In this document: piece by piece, positions 25,080-34,419 of the stretch | Numbering within the stretch: the stretch's first letter is position 1 | Layout of the letters: each line of letters starts with the position of its first letter | Source of the DNA: Sporobacter sp963663605 | Lineage (GTDB): Bacteria > Bacillota > Clostridia > Oscillospirales > Oscillospiraceae | Reading direction: 5' to 3' | Assembly (NCBI GenBank): GCA_963663605.2 | Contig: CAXXVF010000002.1 | Location: 1,550,001-1,614,000, forward strand | DNA length: 64,000 nt | Position numbers and translations under genes: made by a program | Notes under the pieces: model-generated | Database searches by the model: none | Seen by the model: the letters and a program-made list of their open reading frames with translations, nothing else | What the model was told of the DNA's origin: nothing

Positions 25080-26026
25080 GCAGCTATGATGACATTTTTG
25101 CAAATCGGCAAACCCCAAAGCAGACAGAGAACCAATCCTTCGTCTTCGCCCCGCAGGGTGAATCGGGTGCAGCGGTACGCAGCTTTGACAAGGACGCATG
25201 GGCCGAGAGTAAGCAGGCGGAGCGCGGAGAGGTCTATGAGATGATGGACGCGGCAACCGTAAAGACGTTATCGGACGGTAAGGATTTTTGCCGTTTTCTA
25301 GATACCATGAGCCGTTTTGACAGGTACAGCGCAGGAAATATTCTGCTTATTATGACGCAGAATCCCGACGCGACAAAGCTCCGTGATTTTGAGAGCTGGA
25401 AGGACAGCGGCGTTAATATCAAGAAAAATGAAAAAGGCATACGCATTCTTGAGCCGAGCAGCGAATATACGCGAGAGGACGGCACGACGGGCATAAGTTA
25501 CAACATTAAGCGGGTTTTCGATATTTCCCAGACAACGGCAATCAAACCCGCAAGACAGCCCGCCAAAATCGATCCAAACGAACTTCGCAAAATTATCGAG
25601 TATCTGACGAAATCCTCGCCAGTCGCCGTGTCGATCAGCGATAATCTGCCTGACGGGATCGGCGCTGAGTACGTTCCCGATGACGGCGCTATTTACATAC
25701 GCCGAGGCATGGACGGCGGCGACATTCTCCGCTCCCTGTCCAACGAAATTGCCCACGCCGGGCTTCATCTCCAGAACGGCGAAGATAATCGCGCTGAAGC
25801 GTCCTTCCCCGCATACTGCGCCTCCTACGCCATTTGCAAAAGAGCGGGCGTCGATGTCGGTTCCTTCAGCTTTGACAGGCTGCCGAATGAGTATGCCGGA
25901 ATGGAACCGCAGGAGGGGCGCGCCGAACTCAGTCAAATCCGCAATCTCACCGCCGATATTATTGAAAAAATGGACGCGCAAAAAGAGTGGCAGCAGGAAA
26001 AGGCGAGAAATCAGCCGGAAAGGTAA
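25076..26026 (+). CDS. ArdC-like antirestriction/peptidase-like protein
   Basis: 316 residues. The N-terminal domain (FCRFLDTMSRFDRYSAGNIL, LRDFESWKDSGVNIKKNEKG) is ArdC-like, the ssDNA-binding part of antirestriction proteins. The C-terminal domain has the position of a zinc-peptidase motif, but reads LSNEIAHAGL: the first histidine of HExxH is an asparagine, so catalysis may be lost or altered. Starts at ATG 25076 overlapping the previous stop. Confidence 0.7.
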   Translation: MSSYDDIFANRQTPKQTENQSFVFAPQGESGAAVRSFDKDAWAESKQAERGEVYEMMDAATVKTLSDGKDFCRFLDTMSRFDRYSAGNILLIMTQNPDATKLRDFESWKDSGVNIKKNEKGIRILEPSSEYTREDGTTGISYNIKRVFDISQTTAIKPARQPAKIDPNELRKIIEYLTKSSPVAVSISDNLPDGIGAEYVPDDGAIYIRRGMDGGDILRSLSNEIAHAGLHLQNGEDNRAEASFPAYCASYAICKRAGVDVGSFSFDRLPNEYAGMEPQEGRAELSQIRNLTADIIEKMDAQKEWQQEKARNQPER

Positions 26027-26035
26027 GAGTGATGT

Positions 26036-26227
26036 ATGTCGCAGACGGAAAAAAGAGTTGTGGAGGTTGACAAATACGAGTACGGCATTATAGTCAATGC
26101 CCTTAACGACAAGCGCACCGAGCTTATGAAAGAGGAACGCCCGACAGACGCGGTTGACGAGGTGATGCTAAAGGTTATAGACGCTCCTAAGAAAAGGCGG
26201 GGACGGCATAATGACGCGGCAAGATAG
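26036..26227 (+). CDS. Small ICE protein of unknown function
   Basis: 63 residues: VVEVDKYEYGIIVNALNDKR and a basic tail KKRRGRH. Highly charged, no membrane segment. AAAGGTAAGAGTGATGT is the weak ribosome site. It overlaps the coupling protein gene by 17 bases. Similar short proteins occur at this operon position in CTn elements. Confidence 0.55.
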   Translation: MSQTEKRVVEVDKYEYGIIVNALNDKRTELMKEERPTDAVDEVMLKVIDAPKKRRGRHNDAAR

Positions 26228-28037
26228 ATTTTCCAAAACCAGCCTTATCCTGTACGCCCTCGGCACACTCCCCACCGCGTGGCTTGCGCTTTTGTTCGCG
26301 CCGCACCTTCACGGCGGCCTGCCTGAAATTTGCAAAAGCATATCTGCGGCAATGGAAAATCCGTTACATATTACATGGTGTGAGGACAGCCTGAAAACTG
26401 TCCTCATTTTCATTGCCGTATACGCGGCCGGTATCGGCATATATCTCTCCACCGCCAGAAACTACCGCCGACGCGAGGAACACGGCTCCGCTCGTTGGGG
26501 CAGCGCCGAAGCCGTCAGCCGGAAATACCGTGACAAAGCCTATGAAGCCAACAAGCTGATGACGCAGAATGTCCGCATAGGTCTTGACGGGCGCAGGCAT
26601 CTTCGCAACCTGAACGTACTTATCTGTGGCGGCTCCGGCGCGGGCAAGACGCGATCATACGCAAAGCCCAATATCATGCAGGCAAACACCTCATTTGTCG
26701 TACTCGATCCCAAGGGCGAAATCCTGCGCGATACGGGGCATTTGCTTGAAGGAAAAGGCTATGACGTTCGTGTGCTCGACCTTATAAATATAGAGCTGTC
26801 TCATTGCTACAACCCTTTTGAGTACATACAGTCGGACAAGGACATCCCGGTTCTTGTAACAAATCTCTTCAAAAACACAACGCCGAAAGGCGCACAGACC
26901 ACCGATCCGTTTTGGGATAACTCGGCTATGATGCTGCTTGAAGCGCTGATGTTCCTGCTGTGGTACGAGGCCCCGAAGGAGGAGCAGAATTTCGAGATGG
27001 TGATCGAGCTGATCGACGCAATCGAGGTTAGCGAGGACGATGAAAACTACATCAGCATTCTCGACATTCTGTTTCAGCGCATAGAGGATAAAAACCCAGC
27101 GCATATAGCCGTGGGCTACTATAACAAAGTTCGAAAAGGCGCGGCAAAAACCCTGAAAAGCATCCTTATAACTCTCATAACGAGGCTCGATAAGTTTAAC
27201 CTGCCGCCCCTTGCCGCGCTTACCCGCACCGACGATATGAATTTTACGTCGGTCGGGGAAAAGAAAACGGCGCTGTTTGCCGTAATACCAGACAATGACA
27301 GCAGCTTCAATTTTCTTGTCGGTACGCTTTACACCCAGCTGTTCCAGACACTTATGTATCTGGCAGACCAAAAGTACGGCGGCAGGCTCCCCATTCACGT
27401 ACACTTTGTGATGGACGAGTTTGCCAACGTCGCGCTCCCCGACGAGTTTGACAAGCTTCTTTCCACCATGCGCTCGCGGGAGATAAGCGTGTCGATTATT
27501 CTGCAAAATCTGGCTCAATTAAAGGCGCTGTTTGAAAAGCAATGGGAGAGCATTGCCGGCAATTGTGACGAATTTCTTTACCTGGGCGGCAACGAGCAGA
27601 GCACCCATAAATACGTTTCGGAGCTGCTCGGCAAGGAAACCCTGGACACCAACACTTACGGTCAGAGCCACGGGCGAAACGGCAATTATTCGACCAACTG
27701 GCAGCAGACCGGGCGTGAGCTCTTAGCGCCGGACGAGGTGCGTATGTTGGATAACCGCTACTCACTTTTGTTTATCCGCGGGGAGCATCCGATTAAAGAT
27801 GAAAAGTATAATTTATTACGGCATCCCAACGTGGGGCTCACCGCGGACGGCGGCGCGAAGCCGTACAGTCACGGCGGCTTCGGCCTTGCGAAACTCTCAA
27901 TAAAAACACATGCACCGGCAAATGAAGCGCCGGAGCCATCGAAACCGTCACAACACATCGACGCCTCGCGGTACATCGTTTTATCCGAGGAAGATGTTGA
28001 GGAAGCGTTAGAAAAAATAAGGAGGGAAACTCTATGA
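26211..28037 (+). CDS. VirD4/TraG-type coupling protein (T4CP)
   Basis: 608 residues. Two membrane helices in the first 85 residues, then Walker A ICGGSGAGKTRS near residue 139 and DPKGEILRDTG; Walker B-like VHFVMDEFANV near 400; and LQNLAQLKALFEKQWESIAG in the all-alpha region. It is the ATPase that hands the relaxase-DNA complex to the conjugation channel at the inner membrane. The stop overlaps the next gene's start. Confidence 0.93.
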   Translation: MTRQDRFSKTSLILYALGTLPTAWLALLFAPHLHGGLPEICKSISAAMENPLHITWCEDSLKTVLIFIAVYAAGIGIYLSTARNYRRREEHGSARWGSAEAVSRKYRDKAYEANKLMTQNVRIGLDGRRHLRNLNVLICGGSGAGKTRSYAKPNIMQANTSFVVLDPKGEILRDTGHLLEGKGYDVRVLDLINIELSHCYNPFEYIQSDKDIPVLVTNLFKNTTPKGAQTTDPFWDNSAMMLLEALMFLLWYEAPKEEQNFEMVIELIDAIEVSEDDENYISILDILFQRIEDKNPAHIAVGYYNKVRKGAAKTLKSILITLITRLDKFNLPPLAALTRTDDMNFTSVGEKKTALFAVIPDNDSSFNFLVGTLYTQLFQTLMYLADQKYGGRLPIHVHFVMDEFANVALPDEFDKLLSTMRSREISVSIILQNLAQLKALFEKQWESIAGNCDEFLYLGGNEQSTHKYVSELLGKETLDTNTYGQSHGRNGNYSTNWQQTGRELLAPDEVRMLDNRYSLLFIRGEHPIKDEKYNLLRHPNVGLTADGGAKPYSHGGFGLAKLSIKTHAPANEAPEPSKPSQHIDASRYIVLSEEDVEEALEKIRRETL

Positions 28038-28342
28038 AATTATTACCTAAAGCAAGGCGCGTATTTTCTGTATACTGTGTTCTTGTGGTAATGCTCACTC
28101 TGCTCTGCGGTACGGCCTACGCCGCTGACGACCCCATCGCCGTTGTAAATAATCTGAGCGATTTCATCTTCGGCCTTATCCGCGCTGTCGGCATGATTCT
28201 CCTGGGCTTTGGCATCGTGCAGGTCGGCCTGTCGTTGAAATCACACGACCCCTCACAGAGAGCCAACGGATTTTTAACGCTTGCGGGCGGGATAATCATT
28301 ACATTTACTAAGGAAATTCTATCGCTCATTACGGGAGGTTAA
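28034..28342 (+). CDS. VirB2-like small membrane protein
   Basis: 102 residues: basic N-terminus, signal peptide ending AYA-ADD (residue 32), then two hydrophobic helices split by SLKSHDPSQRANG, a short cytoplasmic loop. Cleavable signal plus two helices is the VirB2/TrbC pilin layout. Lies between the coupling protein and the VirB6-like gene, as in gram-positive T4SS operons. GGAGGGAAACTCT is upstream. Confidence 0.6.
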   Translation: MKLLPKARRVFSVYCVLVVMLTLLCGTAYAADDPIAVVNNLSDFIFGLIRAVGMILLGFGIVQVGLSLKSHDPSQRANGFLTLAGGIIITFTKEILSLITGG

Positions 28343-28345
28343 AAA

Positions 28346-28567
28346 ATGTACGGCTATCCAATCAAAGAACAGGCGCATATCCACTCACTCGACGGCGGGC
28401 TTGCCGAAGCCACGATTTTGAAGAAAACCGGCGACAACCAGTATCTTGCCGAATACAACGGAGTACGCTGCACAGCGATTTTTAATCCGTTTGCAGGCAG
28501 GTTTTACGTCGATGACAAGTACGGAGTCGTCAAGGACAAGCCCAAAAACCGCGACGATTGCAGGTGA
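28346..28567 (+). CDS. Small conserved ICE protein
   Basis: 73 residues, MYGYPIKEQAHIHSLDGGLA and CTAIFNPFAGRFYVDDKYG. Compact and without membrane segment. A protein of this exact shape is a regular neighbour of VirB2-like genes in CTn elements; function unknown. GGGAGGTTAAAAA is the ribosome site. Confidence 0.65.
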   Translation: MYGYPIKEQAHIHSLDGGLAEATILKKTGDNQYLAEYNGVRCTAIFNPFAGRFYVDDKYGVVKDKPKNRDDCR

Positions 28568-28579
28568 TGCGTAAGAAGC

Positions 28580-28612
28580 GGAGCGTGTGCTGAGCTATCT
28601 GTCACACGCTCC
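28580..28612 (+). terminator. Hairpin within the transfer operon
   Basis: GGAGCGTGTG and CACACGCTCC around 13 bases, in the 150-base gap between two transfer genes. No T run; possibly a processing or attenuation signal. Confidence 0.5.
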
Positions 28613-28719
28613 ACTGCAGGATTAATTGTTTATCTTTCTCTAAAAAACGGAGGTTGCTTTTTCGTATATCCTATCACGCAAATTTCCGAAACTTCACAAC
28701 GAATGGAGGTGAAATACAT

Positions 28720-29556
28720 TTGTCTGACAATTGGGTAGTACAAAACCTGCAAAATGCGCTGAACACCTGGAACAAATACCTGACCGAAATGTGGGGGCTT
28801 CTGACGCAATCGCCGGAAGAGTTTCGTGGCGGGGCGGTCTGGAGCGTCATGCGGGACATACACGGAGCATTGCAGGCAGTGGCGCTCGCCCTGCTTGTTT
28901 TATTTTTCGTCGTCGGCATCATGAAAAACTGTGGCAGCTTTGCGGAGGTCAAAAAGCCGGAAATGGCCGTAAAGCTGTTCGTGCGATTTGCTTTGGCCAA
29001 AGGCATTATTACCTACGGCTTGGAGCTTATGATGGCACTGTTCAAGATCGTGCAGGGCATAATCAGTACTATTATGACCTCGGCGGGCTTCGATTCCGCA
29101 ACGGAAACAATACTTCCAGATGATATTGTTACGGCGATTGAAGATTGCGGTTTTTGGGAGAGCATACCCCTTTGGGCTGTCACACTCATAGGCTGTCTTG
29201 CCATTTGGGTAATGTCGCTGATTATGATCATGTCCGTATACGGGCGTTTCTTTAAACTGTATTTATACTCAGCGATTGCGACGATACCCTTATCGACCTT
29301 CGCGGGCGAGCCGAGCCAGAGCGTAGGCAAGGCGTTTCTAAAAAGCTATGCCGCCGTCTGCCTGGAGGGCGCGATTATCGTACTCGCCTGCATCATCTTT
29401 TCCGTGTTCGCCGCATCGCCGCCGACGGTGGACACATCCGCCGCGCCTGTCACAATGGTGTGGTCATACGTCGGCGAGCTGCTGTTTAACATGCTTGTTC
29501 TGGTAGGCACCGTAAAGCTGGCTGACCGCGTTGTGCGCGACATGTTAGGACTTTAG
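28720..29556 (+). CDS. VirB6/TrbL-like multi-span membrane protein
   Basis: 278 residues from TTG 28720, chosen because AATGGAGGTGAAATACA precedes it. An N-terminal amphipathic segment is followed by five or six hydrophobic helices (about residues 48-68, 84-105, 143-165, 170-195, 208-232, 245-265). Topology and position before the PrgI and VirB4-like genes fit the VirB6-like channel subunit. Confidence 0.7.
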   Translation: MSDNWVVQNLQNALNTWNKYLTEMWGLLTQSPEEFRGGAVWSVMRDIHGALQAVALALLVLFFVVGIMKNCGSFAEVKKPEMAVKLFVRFALAKGIITYGLELMMALFKIVQGIISTIMTSAGFDSATETILPDDIVTAIEDCGFWESIPLWAVTLIGCLAIWVMSLIMIMSVYGRFFKLYLYSAIATIPLSTFAGEPSQSVGKAFLKSYAAVCLEGAIIVLACIIFSVFAASPPTVDTSAAPVTMVWSYVGELLFNMLVLVGTVKLADRVVRDMLGL

Positions 29557-29568
29557 GAGGAAAACATA

Positions 29569-29937
29569 ATGATAGAAGTAAAAATAAACAAGGAAATCCG
29601 GGATTATACGGAGGGCGTGTACTTCGGCCTGAACCTGCGGCAGTTGTTCTTTTCGGTTATCGCAATCGGCGTTGCGGTGACCGTATACTTTTTGCTGCGG
29701 GAACGGTTTGCGATCGGTACGCTCAGTTGGATTTGTATTCTGTGCGCCACGCCTTTTGCCGCAATCGGCTTTATTAAATATCACGGTATGAGCTGTGAAA
29801 AGCTTATACTGTCTTTCATTCGTACAGCAATACTTGTGCCAGGCGAACTGGCCTTGAAACCGGCAAATCTGTATTACGCAATGCTGAAAGACACAATACA
29901 AAAACGTGAAAAGGAGCAGATGAACGCCGATGTTTAG
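29569..29937 (+). CDS. PrgI-family (VirB3-like) membrane protein
   Basis: 122 residues: VKINKEIRDYTEGVYFGLNL opening, then two adjacent membrane helices (residues 25-65) and a cytoplasmic tail. This is the PrgI/VirB3 pattern. It is always found beside the VirB4 ATPase, as here (8-base overlap). Confidence 0.82.
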   Translation: MIEVKINKEIRDYTEGVYFGLNLRQLFFSVIAIGVAVTVYFLLRERFAIGTLSWICILCATPFAAIGFIKYHGMSCEKLILSFIRTAILVPGELALKPANLYYAMLKDTIQKREKEQMNADV

Positions 29938-32260
29938 TTTATTCAACGGAGCGCGGGGCAAGGATAAGGAAGCCAATATAATACCCCGCAGCGTACAGCA
30001 GACTATTCCCATTCGGCGCATCTGGCCGGATGGGGTTTTTCTTTCCGGAAACAAACATACAAAGTGTTTCCGCTTCTCCGATATCAATTACGCACTGTCC
30101 GCAGACAACGACAAAAATGCCACTCTCGACGACTATGGCGCAGTTGTCAATTCTTTAGAGAGCGGCTGTAACGCCAAAATCACCGTAATCAACAGACGAT
30201 GCTATTTGAGCGATATAAAGGACAACCTGCTTCTGGATTACGAGGGCGACGGCCTTGACCGCTACCGTGATGAATACAACGATATTCTGATTAACAAAGC
30301 CACGGGCAGCAGCAGTATAGTTCGTGAGCGTATATTAACTTTATCAGTCATGAAGCAGGATATTGACGCGGCGCGGGTGTATTTTAACCGTATCGGCGCG
30401 GAGCTTACGGCAAAATTCAAACGGCTTGGCTCCCGCTGCACGGAGCTTGAAGCTAACGCGAGGCTCAGGCTGTTGCATGAGTTTTATCGCAAGGGTGAAG
30501 AAGGTTTTTACAGCTTCAATATAAATGAAGCCGCGCGGCGCGGCCACGATTTCAGGGACTATATATGTCCCGACAGGTTCAGCTTCAAAATTAATCATTT
30601 TGAAATGGGCAACCGTTTCGGGCGCGTCATGTTCATAAAAGACTTCGCCAACAGAATCGGCGACGATTTCTTTGCCGAGCTCTCCGGCCTGGGCGCGAAC
30701 ATGATGCTCACAATCGACATCATGCCCGTATCCACGGAGGACGCAATCAAGGAGGCCGAAAAGCGGCTATTAGGTGTTGAAACCAACATAGCAAACTGGC
30801 AGCGCAAGCAAAATCAAAACAACAATTTTTCTGCCGTCATTCCCTACGATATGGACTTGCAGCGCGCCGAGGCGAGGGCCTTTATCGACGACATCGTAGC
30901 TCACGACCAGCGCATGTTTCTGTGTACGATTTTGATTATGCACACCGCCGATACCTTAGAGCAGCTCGATATTGACAGCGACGCGATTAAGGGCGCGGCG
31001 CGTCAGCGGCTCTGCCAGATTGCGGCGCTCAGCACACAGCAGCTCGACGGCATGAACGCGACGCTCCCCATCGGCGCGAGCAAGCTTGAGGCTCGCCGGA
31101 CGCTGAACACGGAGAGCCTGACGATTTTCGCCCCGTTCTGCGCGCAGGAGATATCCATGCGGGGCGGTGTTTACTACGGGACAAACACCGTTTCAAATAA
31201 CCTGATTATAGCGGACAGAAAGCAGCTTCAAAATGGTAATTCCATGATTTTCGGTGTGTCCGGTTCCGGCAAATCAGTCATGGCAAAGCAGGAAATTATT
31301 AAGCTCACGCTGTCCACAAACGACGATATAATCATAATAGACCCGGAACGCGAATACCCAAAACTTGTCGGCGCTCTCGGCGGCGAGGTCATAAACATAT
31401 CGTCCACCAGCCCAAACCACATAAACGCGATGGACATAAACGCGGGCTACGGCGACAGCAAAAATCCGCTCATACTCAAAACAGAATTTCTCTTGACCCT
31501 CTGCGCCCAATTCATGAACCACCCGCCCACGGAGGGGCAGCGTTCAATCATCGACCGTTGCGCGGGTATCGTCTACCACCCGTATATCCAGAGCAGATAC
31601 ACAACCGATCCGCCAACACTTTTGGATTTTCATGAGGAATTGCTGCGCTTCAAAGAACCGGAGGCGGCAGATTTGGCTCTGGCGATTGAGATTTTCGCAA
31701 AAGGCAGCCTTTCCACCTTTGCCAAACGGACAAACTGCGACGTACATAACCGCCTTATCTGTTACGACATTCTCGACCTGGGGGATTCTCTCATGCCCGT
31801 GGGTATGCTTGTTGTTTTGGACAGCATCATTAACCGCATTACAAAAAACAGGGCGCAGGGCAAAAATACATTTATATTCATAGATGAAATCTATCTTCTC
31901 ATGCGCCATCAATACAGCGCCAATTTTATACATGATTTATGGAAGCGCGTTCGAAAATACGGCGCGTTCTGCACCGGCATTACGCAGAATATAGGTGATA
32001 TGCTCCAGTCACAGACCGCCCGGAATATGCTTTCAAACTCCGAGTTTCTTATAATGCTCAACCAAGCCACGCCCGACAGGGACGAGCTGACTTCGTTGCT
32101 TGGACTGTCGCCTAATCAGCTATCCCACATCACCGATGCGGAGGTAGGCCACGGCCTGCTGAAGGTGGGAAGCTCCATCGTGCCGTTTTCTAATAAATTC
32201 CCGAAGGATACGGAGCTGTATAGGCTGATTACGACAAAAATTGATGAGGTTGAGCGATGA
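29930..32260 (+). CDS. VirB4-like conjugation ATPase
   Basis: 776 residues. Walker A FGVSGSGKSVMAK near residue 440, DPEREYPKLVGALGGEVINI just after, Walker B FIFIDEIYLLM near 648, and TQNIGDMLQS near 685. The N-terminal half is the VirB4 CagE-type domain. It powers assembly of the mating channel at the inner membrane. Overlaps both neighbours, so the operon is translationally coupled. Confidence 0.92.
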   Translation: MFSLFNGARGKDKEANIIPRSVQQTIPIRRIWPDGVFLSGNKHTKCFRFSDINYALSADNDKNATLDDYGAVVNSLESGCNAKITVINRRCYLSDIKDNLLLDYEGDGLDRYRDEYNDILINKATGSSSIVRERILTLSVMKQDIDAARVYFNRIGAELTAKFKRLGSRCTELEANARLRLLHEFYRKGEEGFYSFNINEAARRGHDFRDYICPDRFSFKINHFEMGNRFGRVMFIKDFANRIGDDFFAELSGLGANMMLTIDIMPVSTEDAIKEAEKRLLGVETNIANWQRKQNQNNNFSAVIPYDMDLQRAEARAFIDDIVAHDQRMFLCTILIMHTADTLEQLDIDSDAIKGAARQRLCQIAALSTQQLDGMNATLPIGASKLEARRTLNTESLTIFAPFCAQEISMRGGVYYGTNTVSNNLIIADRKQLQNGNSMIFGVSGSGKSVMAKQEIIKLTLSTNDDIIIIDPEREYPKLVGALGGEVINISSTSPNHINAMDINAGYGDSKNPLILKTEFLLTLCAQFMNHPPTEGQRSIIDRCAGIVYHPYIQSRYTTDPPTLLDFHEELLRFKEPEAADLALAIEIFAKGSLSTFAKRTNCDVHNRLICYDILDLGDSLMPVGMLVVLDSIINRITKNRAQGKNTFIFIDEIYLLMRHQYSANFIHDLWKRVRKYGAFCTGITQNIGDMLQSQTARNMLSNSEFLIMLNQATPDRDELTSLLGLSPNQLSHITDAEVGHGLLKVGSSIVPFSNKFPKDTELYRLITTKIDEVER

Positions 32261-34176
32261 AGCGTACACAGCAGCCGAACGCCGGTCAGCGAATGAAGCA
32301 GGCATATTTGCGTACAAAAAAGGCGGCGGCCGACACAAAAAACAGTGTCAGCCGCCATCATTATGAAAACGAGAACCAAAAGGACAGTGCTCACTCCCCG
32401 GCATTATATGCAGAGGATAAGATTAGCGAAACAAGCGAGACCATTGTCGGTAAAATGGCCCAGGCTGCCCGGTACGGCGGCAAAAAGCTCGCTCAAAAAA
32501 CACGGCAAAGAACATATGAAAAAGCATGTAGTACGGCTCAGGACGGCGAAACCACCACTGATACGGCAAGCGAAGCGGCGAAGCCCTCAGCCGGTGCAGC
32601 CCGTGAGACGGCAAAGCCAAGCGCCAGCGCCGGGGAGTCAGAACAATCCAATTCGGGAGCTTCGAGCAAATCCCAAGAAGCCGCCCCGCGCACGAACAGA
32701 TCAAGCGGCGAAACTCGCGGTTCCCGCACATCGCAGAGGACAGCATCACCGCGTACAAGAGCAACGGACAAAACCGCCCGTACAGACAGACAGCGCGTCG
32801 CCAAAAGCACCCGTGCAGCATCGCATAACCTGAAAACGGGAGCGCAAAACACGGCAAAAGCCACAACGAAAACGGCGCGAAAAACAGCATCAGTGGCGGC
32901 AAAAACAGCTAAAACCGCGGCGAGGACTGTAAAGACTTCTGCAAAGGCAGCTAAAAGGGCGGCGGAGGCTTCAAAGCTGGCGGCAAAAGCAGCGGTGGTT
33001 ACGGCGAAGGCTGCCGCCAAAATCGCAATCTCTCTGGTAAAAGCAGTTGCCGCAACGGTCAAGGGGATTGCGGCGGCTATCACGGCGGGCGGCGGCGTAG
33101 TTGTACTTATTGTCATAATTGTCTTGCTTGTGGGCGCAGTTTTCGGCTCTGTGTTCGGCATATTCGCAACTGATAAGGGCTATAACGGAGCGCCCTCCAC
33201 GCCGGAAGTCGTGACGCAGATTAACGGCGAACACGCGGACGCGGTAACGGCAATTATTGAAGATACATCCCACGACCGGCTTAAATTTGACGGCGGAGTG
33301 GGAGCGAACTGGACTGAGGTTTTAGCCGTCTATGCCGTCCTGGTGGCGACGGATATTGATAATCCGATGGAAGTCGCAACTCTTGACGACACAAAAATCA
33401 AAAAGCTCCGGGACGTGTTTTTCGATATGAACGTCATTAGTTATTCGACTTACGAGGTTGTTACAGGCTACGACGTGGAAACGGACACGGAGTATACCGA
33501 AACCGTTTTGTCCATTACCGTAACGGGAAAAACAGCCGAAGAAATGATTGAAGATTATGGCTTCAACAATGAGCAGGCCGAGCAACTGAGGGAATTGCTG
33601 AATCCAGAATACGCAGAGCTTTTCGCGCTGCTGATCGGCGGCAGTATCACTTTATCGGCGGCGGAAATTGCCGAAATCATGGCGACGCTCCCCGATAATT
33701 TTAGCGAGGAAAGACTGGAGGTTGTGCTTGCGGCCTACTCGCTTATCGGCAAGATCAATTACTTTTGGGGTGGCAAGTCTCTAGTTATAGGTTGGGACAG
33801 CCGCTGGGGAACGCCGACGCGGGTAACGGCTGACGGCAGCTCATCAACGGGCACTATACGCCCCTACGGGCTTGATTGCTCCGGATTTGCCGATTGGGTA
33901 TTCTATAACGCCTACGACGGCGGATACATAATAGGTCACGGTGGCGGCGCCACATCTCAATTTTGCTATTGCGCACCCCTCGATTGGAGCGACGCGCAGC
34001 CGGGAGACCTTGCGTTTTATCCTGATTGCGAACACGTCGGCATAGTTGTACAAAATGAATCCGGAACGCTGACGGTCATCCACTGTGCCTCCAGCTACAA
34101 TAATGTTGTCATGACACAGCACACCCAGGGCAGCGGCTTCAGCTTTGTCGGCAGGCCGCTTGTGTATGCGAAATAA
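32257..34176 (+). CDS. NlpC/P60 cell-wall hydrolase with long basic N-terminal tail
   Basis: 639 residues. Residues 1-275 are low-complexity, rich in Lys, Ala, Thr and Ser, with histone-H1-like repeats (AKTAKTAARTVKTSAKAAKR). One membrane helix follows (about 283-305), then a T4SS lysozyme-like/VirB1 region, then a C-terminal NlpC/P60 (C40) peptidase domain with the catalytic Cys in YGLDCSGFADWVFYN (about 538) and the His in DCEHVGIVV. It would open the peptidoglycan for the mating channel. The basic cytoplasmic tail is longer than the enzymatic domain and could bind DNA or nucleoid; that part is inference. Confidence 0.88.
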   Translation: MKRTQQPNAGQRMKQAYLRTKKAAADTKNSVSRHHYENENQKDSAHSPALYAEDKISETSETIVGKMAQAARYGGKKLAQKTRQRTYEKACSTAQDGETTTDTASEAAKPSAGAARETAKPSASAGESEQSNSGASSKSQEAAPRTNRSSGETRGSRTSQRTASPRTRATDKTARTDRQRVAKSTRAASHNLKTGAQNTAKATTKTARKTASVAAKTAKTAARTVKTSAKAAKRAAEASKLAAKAAVVTAKAAAKIAISLVKAVAATVKGIAAAITAGGGVVVLIVIIVLLVGAVFGSVFGIFATDKGYNGAPSTPEVVTQINGEHADAVTAIIEDTSHDRLKFDGGVGANWTEVLAVYAVLVATDIDNPMEVATLDDTKIKKLRDVFFDMNVISYSTYEVVTGYDVETDTEYTETVLSITVTGKTAEEMIEDYGFNNEQAEQLRELLNPEYAELFALLIGGSITLSAAEIAEIMATLPDNFSEERLEVVLAAYSLIGKINYFWGGKSLVIGWDSRWGTPTRVTADGSSSTGTIRPYGLDCSGFADWVFYNAYDGGYIIGHGGGATSQFCYCAPLDWSDAQPGDLAFYPDCEHVGIVVQNESGTLTVIHCASSYNNVVMTQHTQGSGFSFVGRPLVYAK

Positions 34177-34260
34177 GAACACCGCCGCAGGTTTGAAAGG
34201 ACTTGCGGCGGCGTATACGAACGTAAATTACAAAATCCTGAGGGAAAAGCTTCTGCGGCG

Positions 34261-34383
34261 ATGGAGCGTTTCAGTGAGTTGCCGGCGGGGATAACACCCA
34301 CCGAAAATCGAATGACCGAATTTGCCGAACTTAAAACTTACATTGTCAGTTACTACAAAACCCGTGGTGTTTATCCGACATAA
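34261..34383 (+). CDS. Short ORF or gene remnant at the end of the transfer operon
   Basis: 40 residues from ATG 34261, MERFSELPAGITPTENRMTE ending YKTRGVYPT. The same frame is open back to 34177 (with FERTCGGVYERKLQNPEGKA). No ribosome site is seen before the ATG, so it is probably the C-terminal tail of a truncated gene. Family not recognised. Confidence 0.35.
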   Translation: MERFSELPAGITPTENRMTEFAELKTYIVSYYKTRGVYPT

Positions 34384-34385
34384 GC

Positions 34386-34412
34386 AAAACTGCGTCTCAC
34401 ATGAGGCGCAGT
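34386..34412. terminator. Bidirectional terminator between the transfer operon and the TetR operon
   Basis: AAACTGCGTC and the complementary AGGCGCAGTTT around a short loop; both strands end in T-rich runs (TTTCTTGCTT on plus, TTTTGCTTA on minus). It ends both convergent operons. Confidence 0.75.
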
Positions 34413-34419
34413 TTCTTGC

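Noticed and set aside
26691..27518. 275-residue minus-strand frame
   Set aside because: Opposite the coupling protein's Walker regions; shadow frame.
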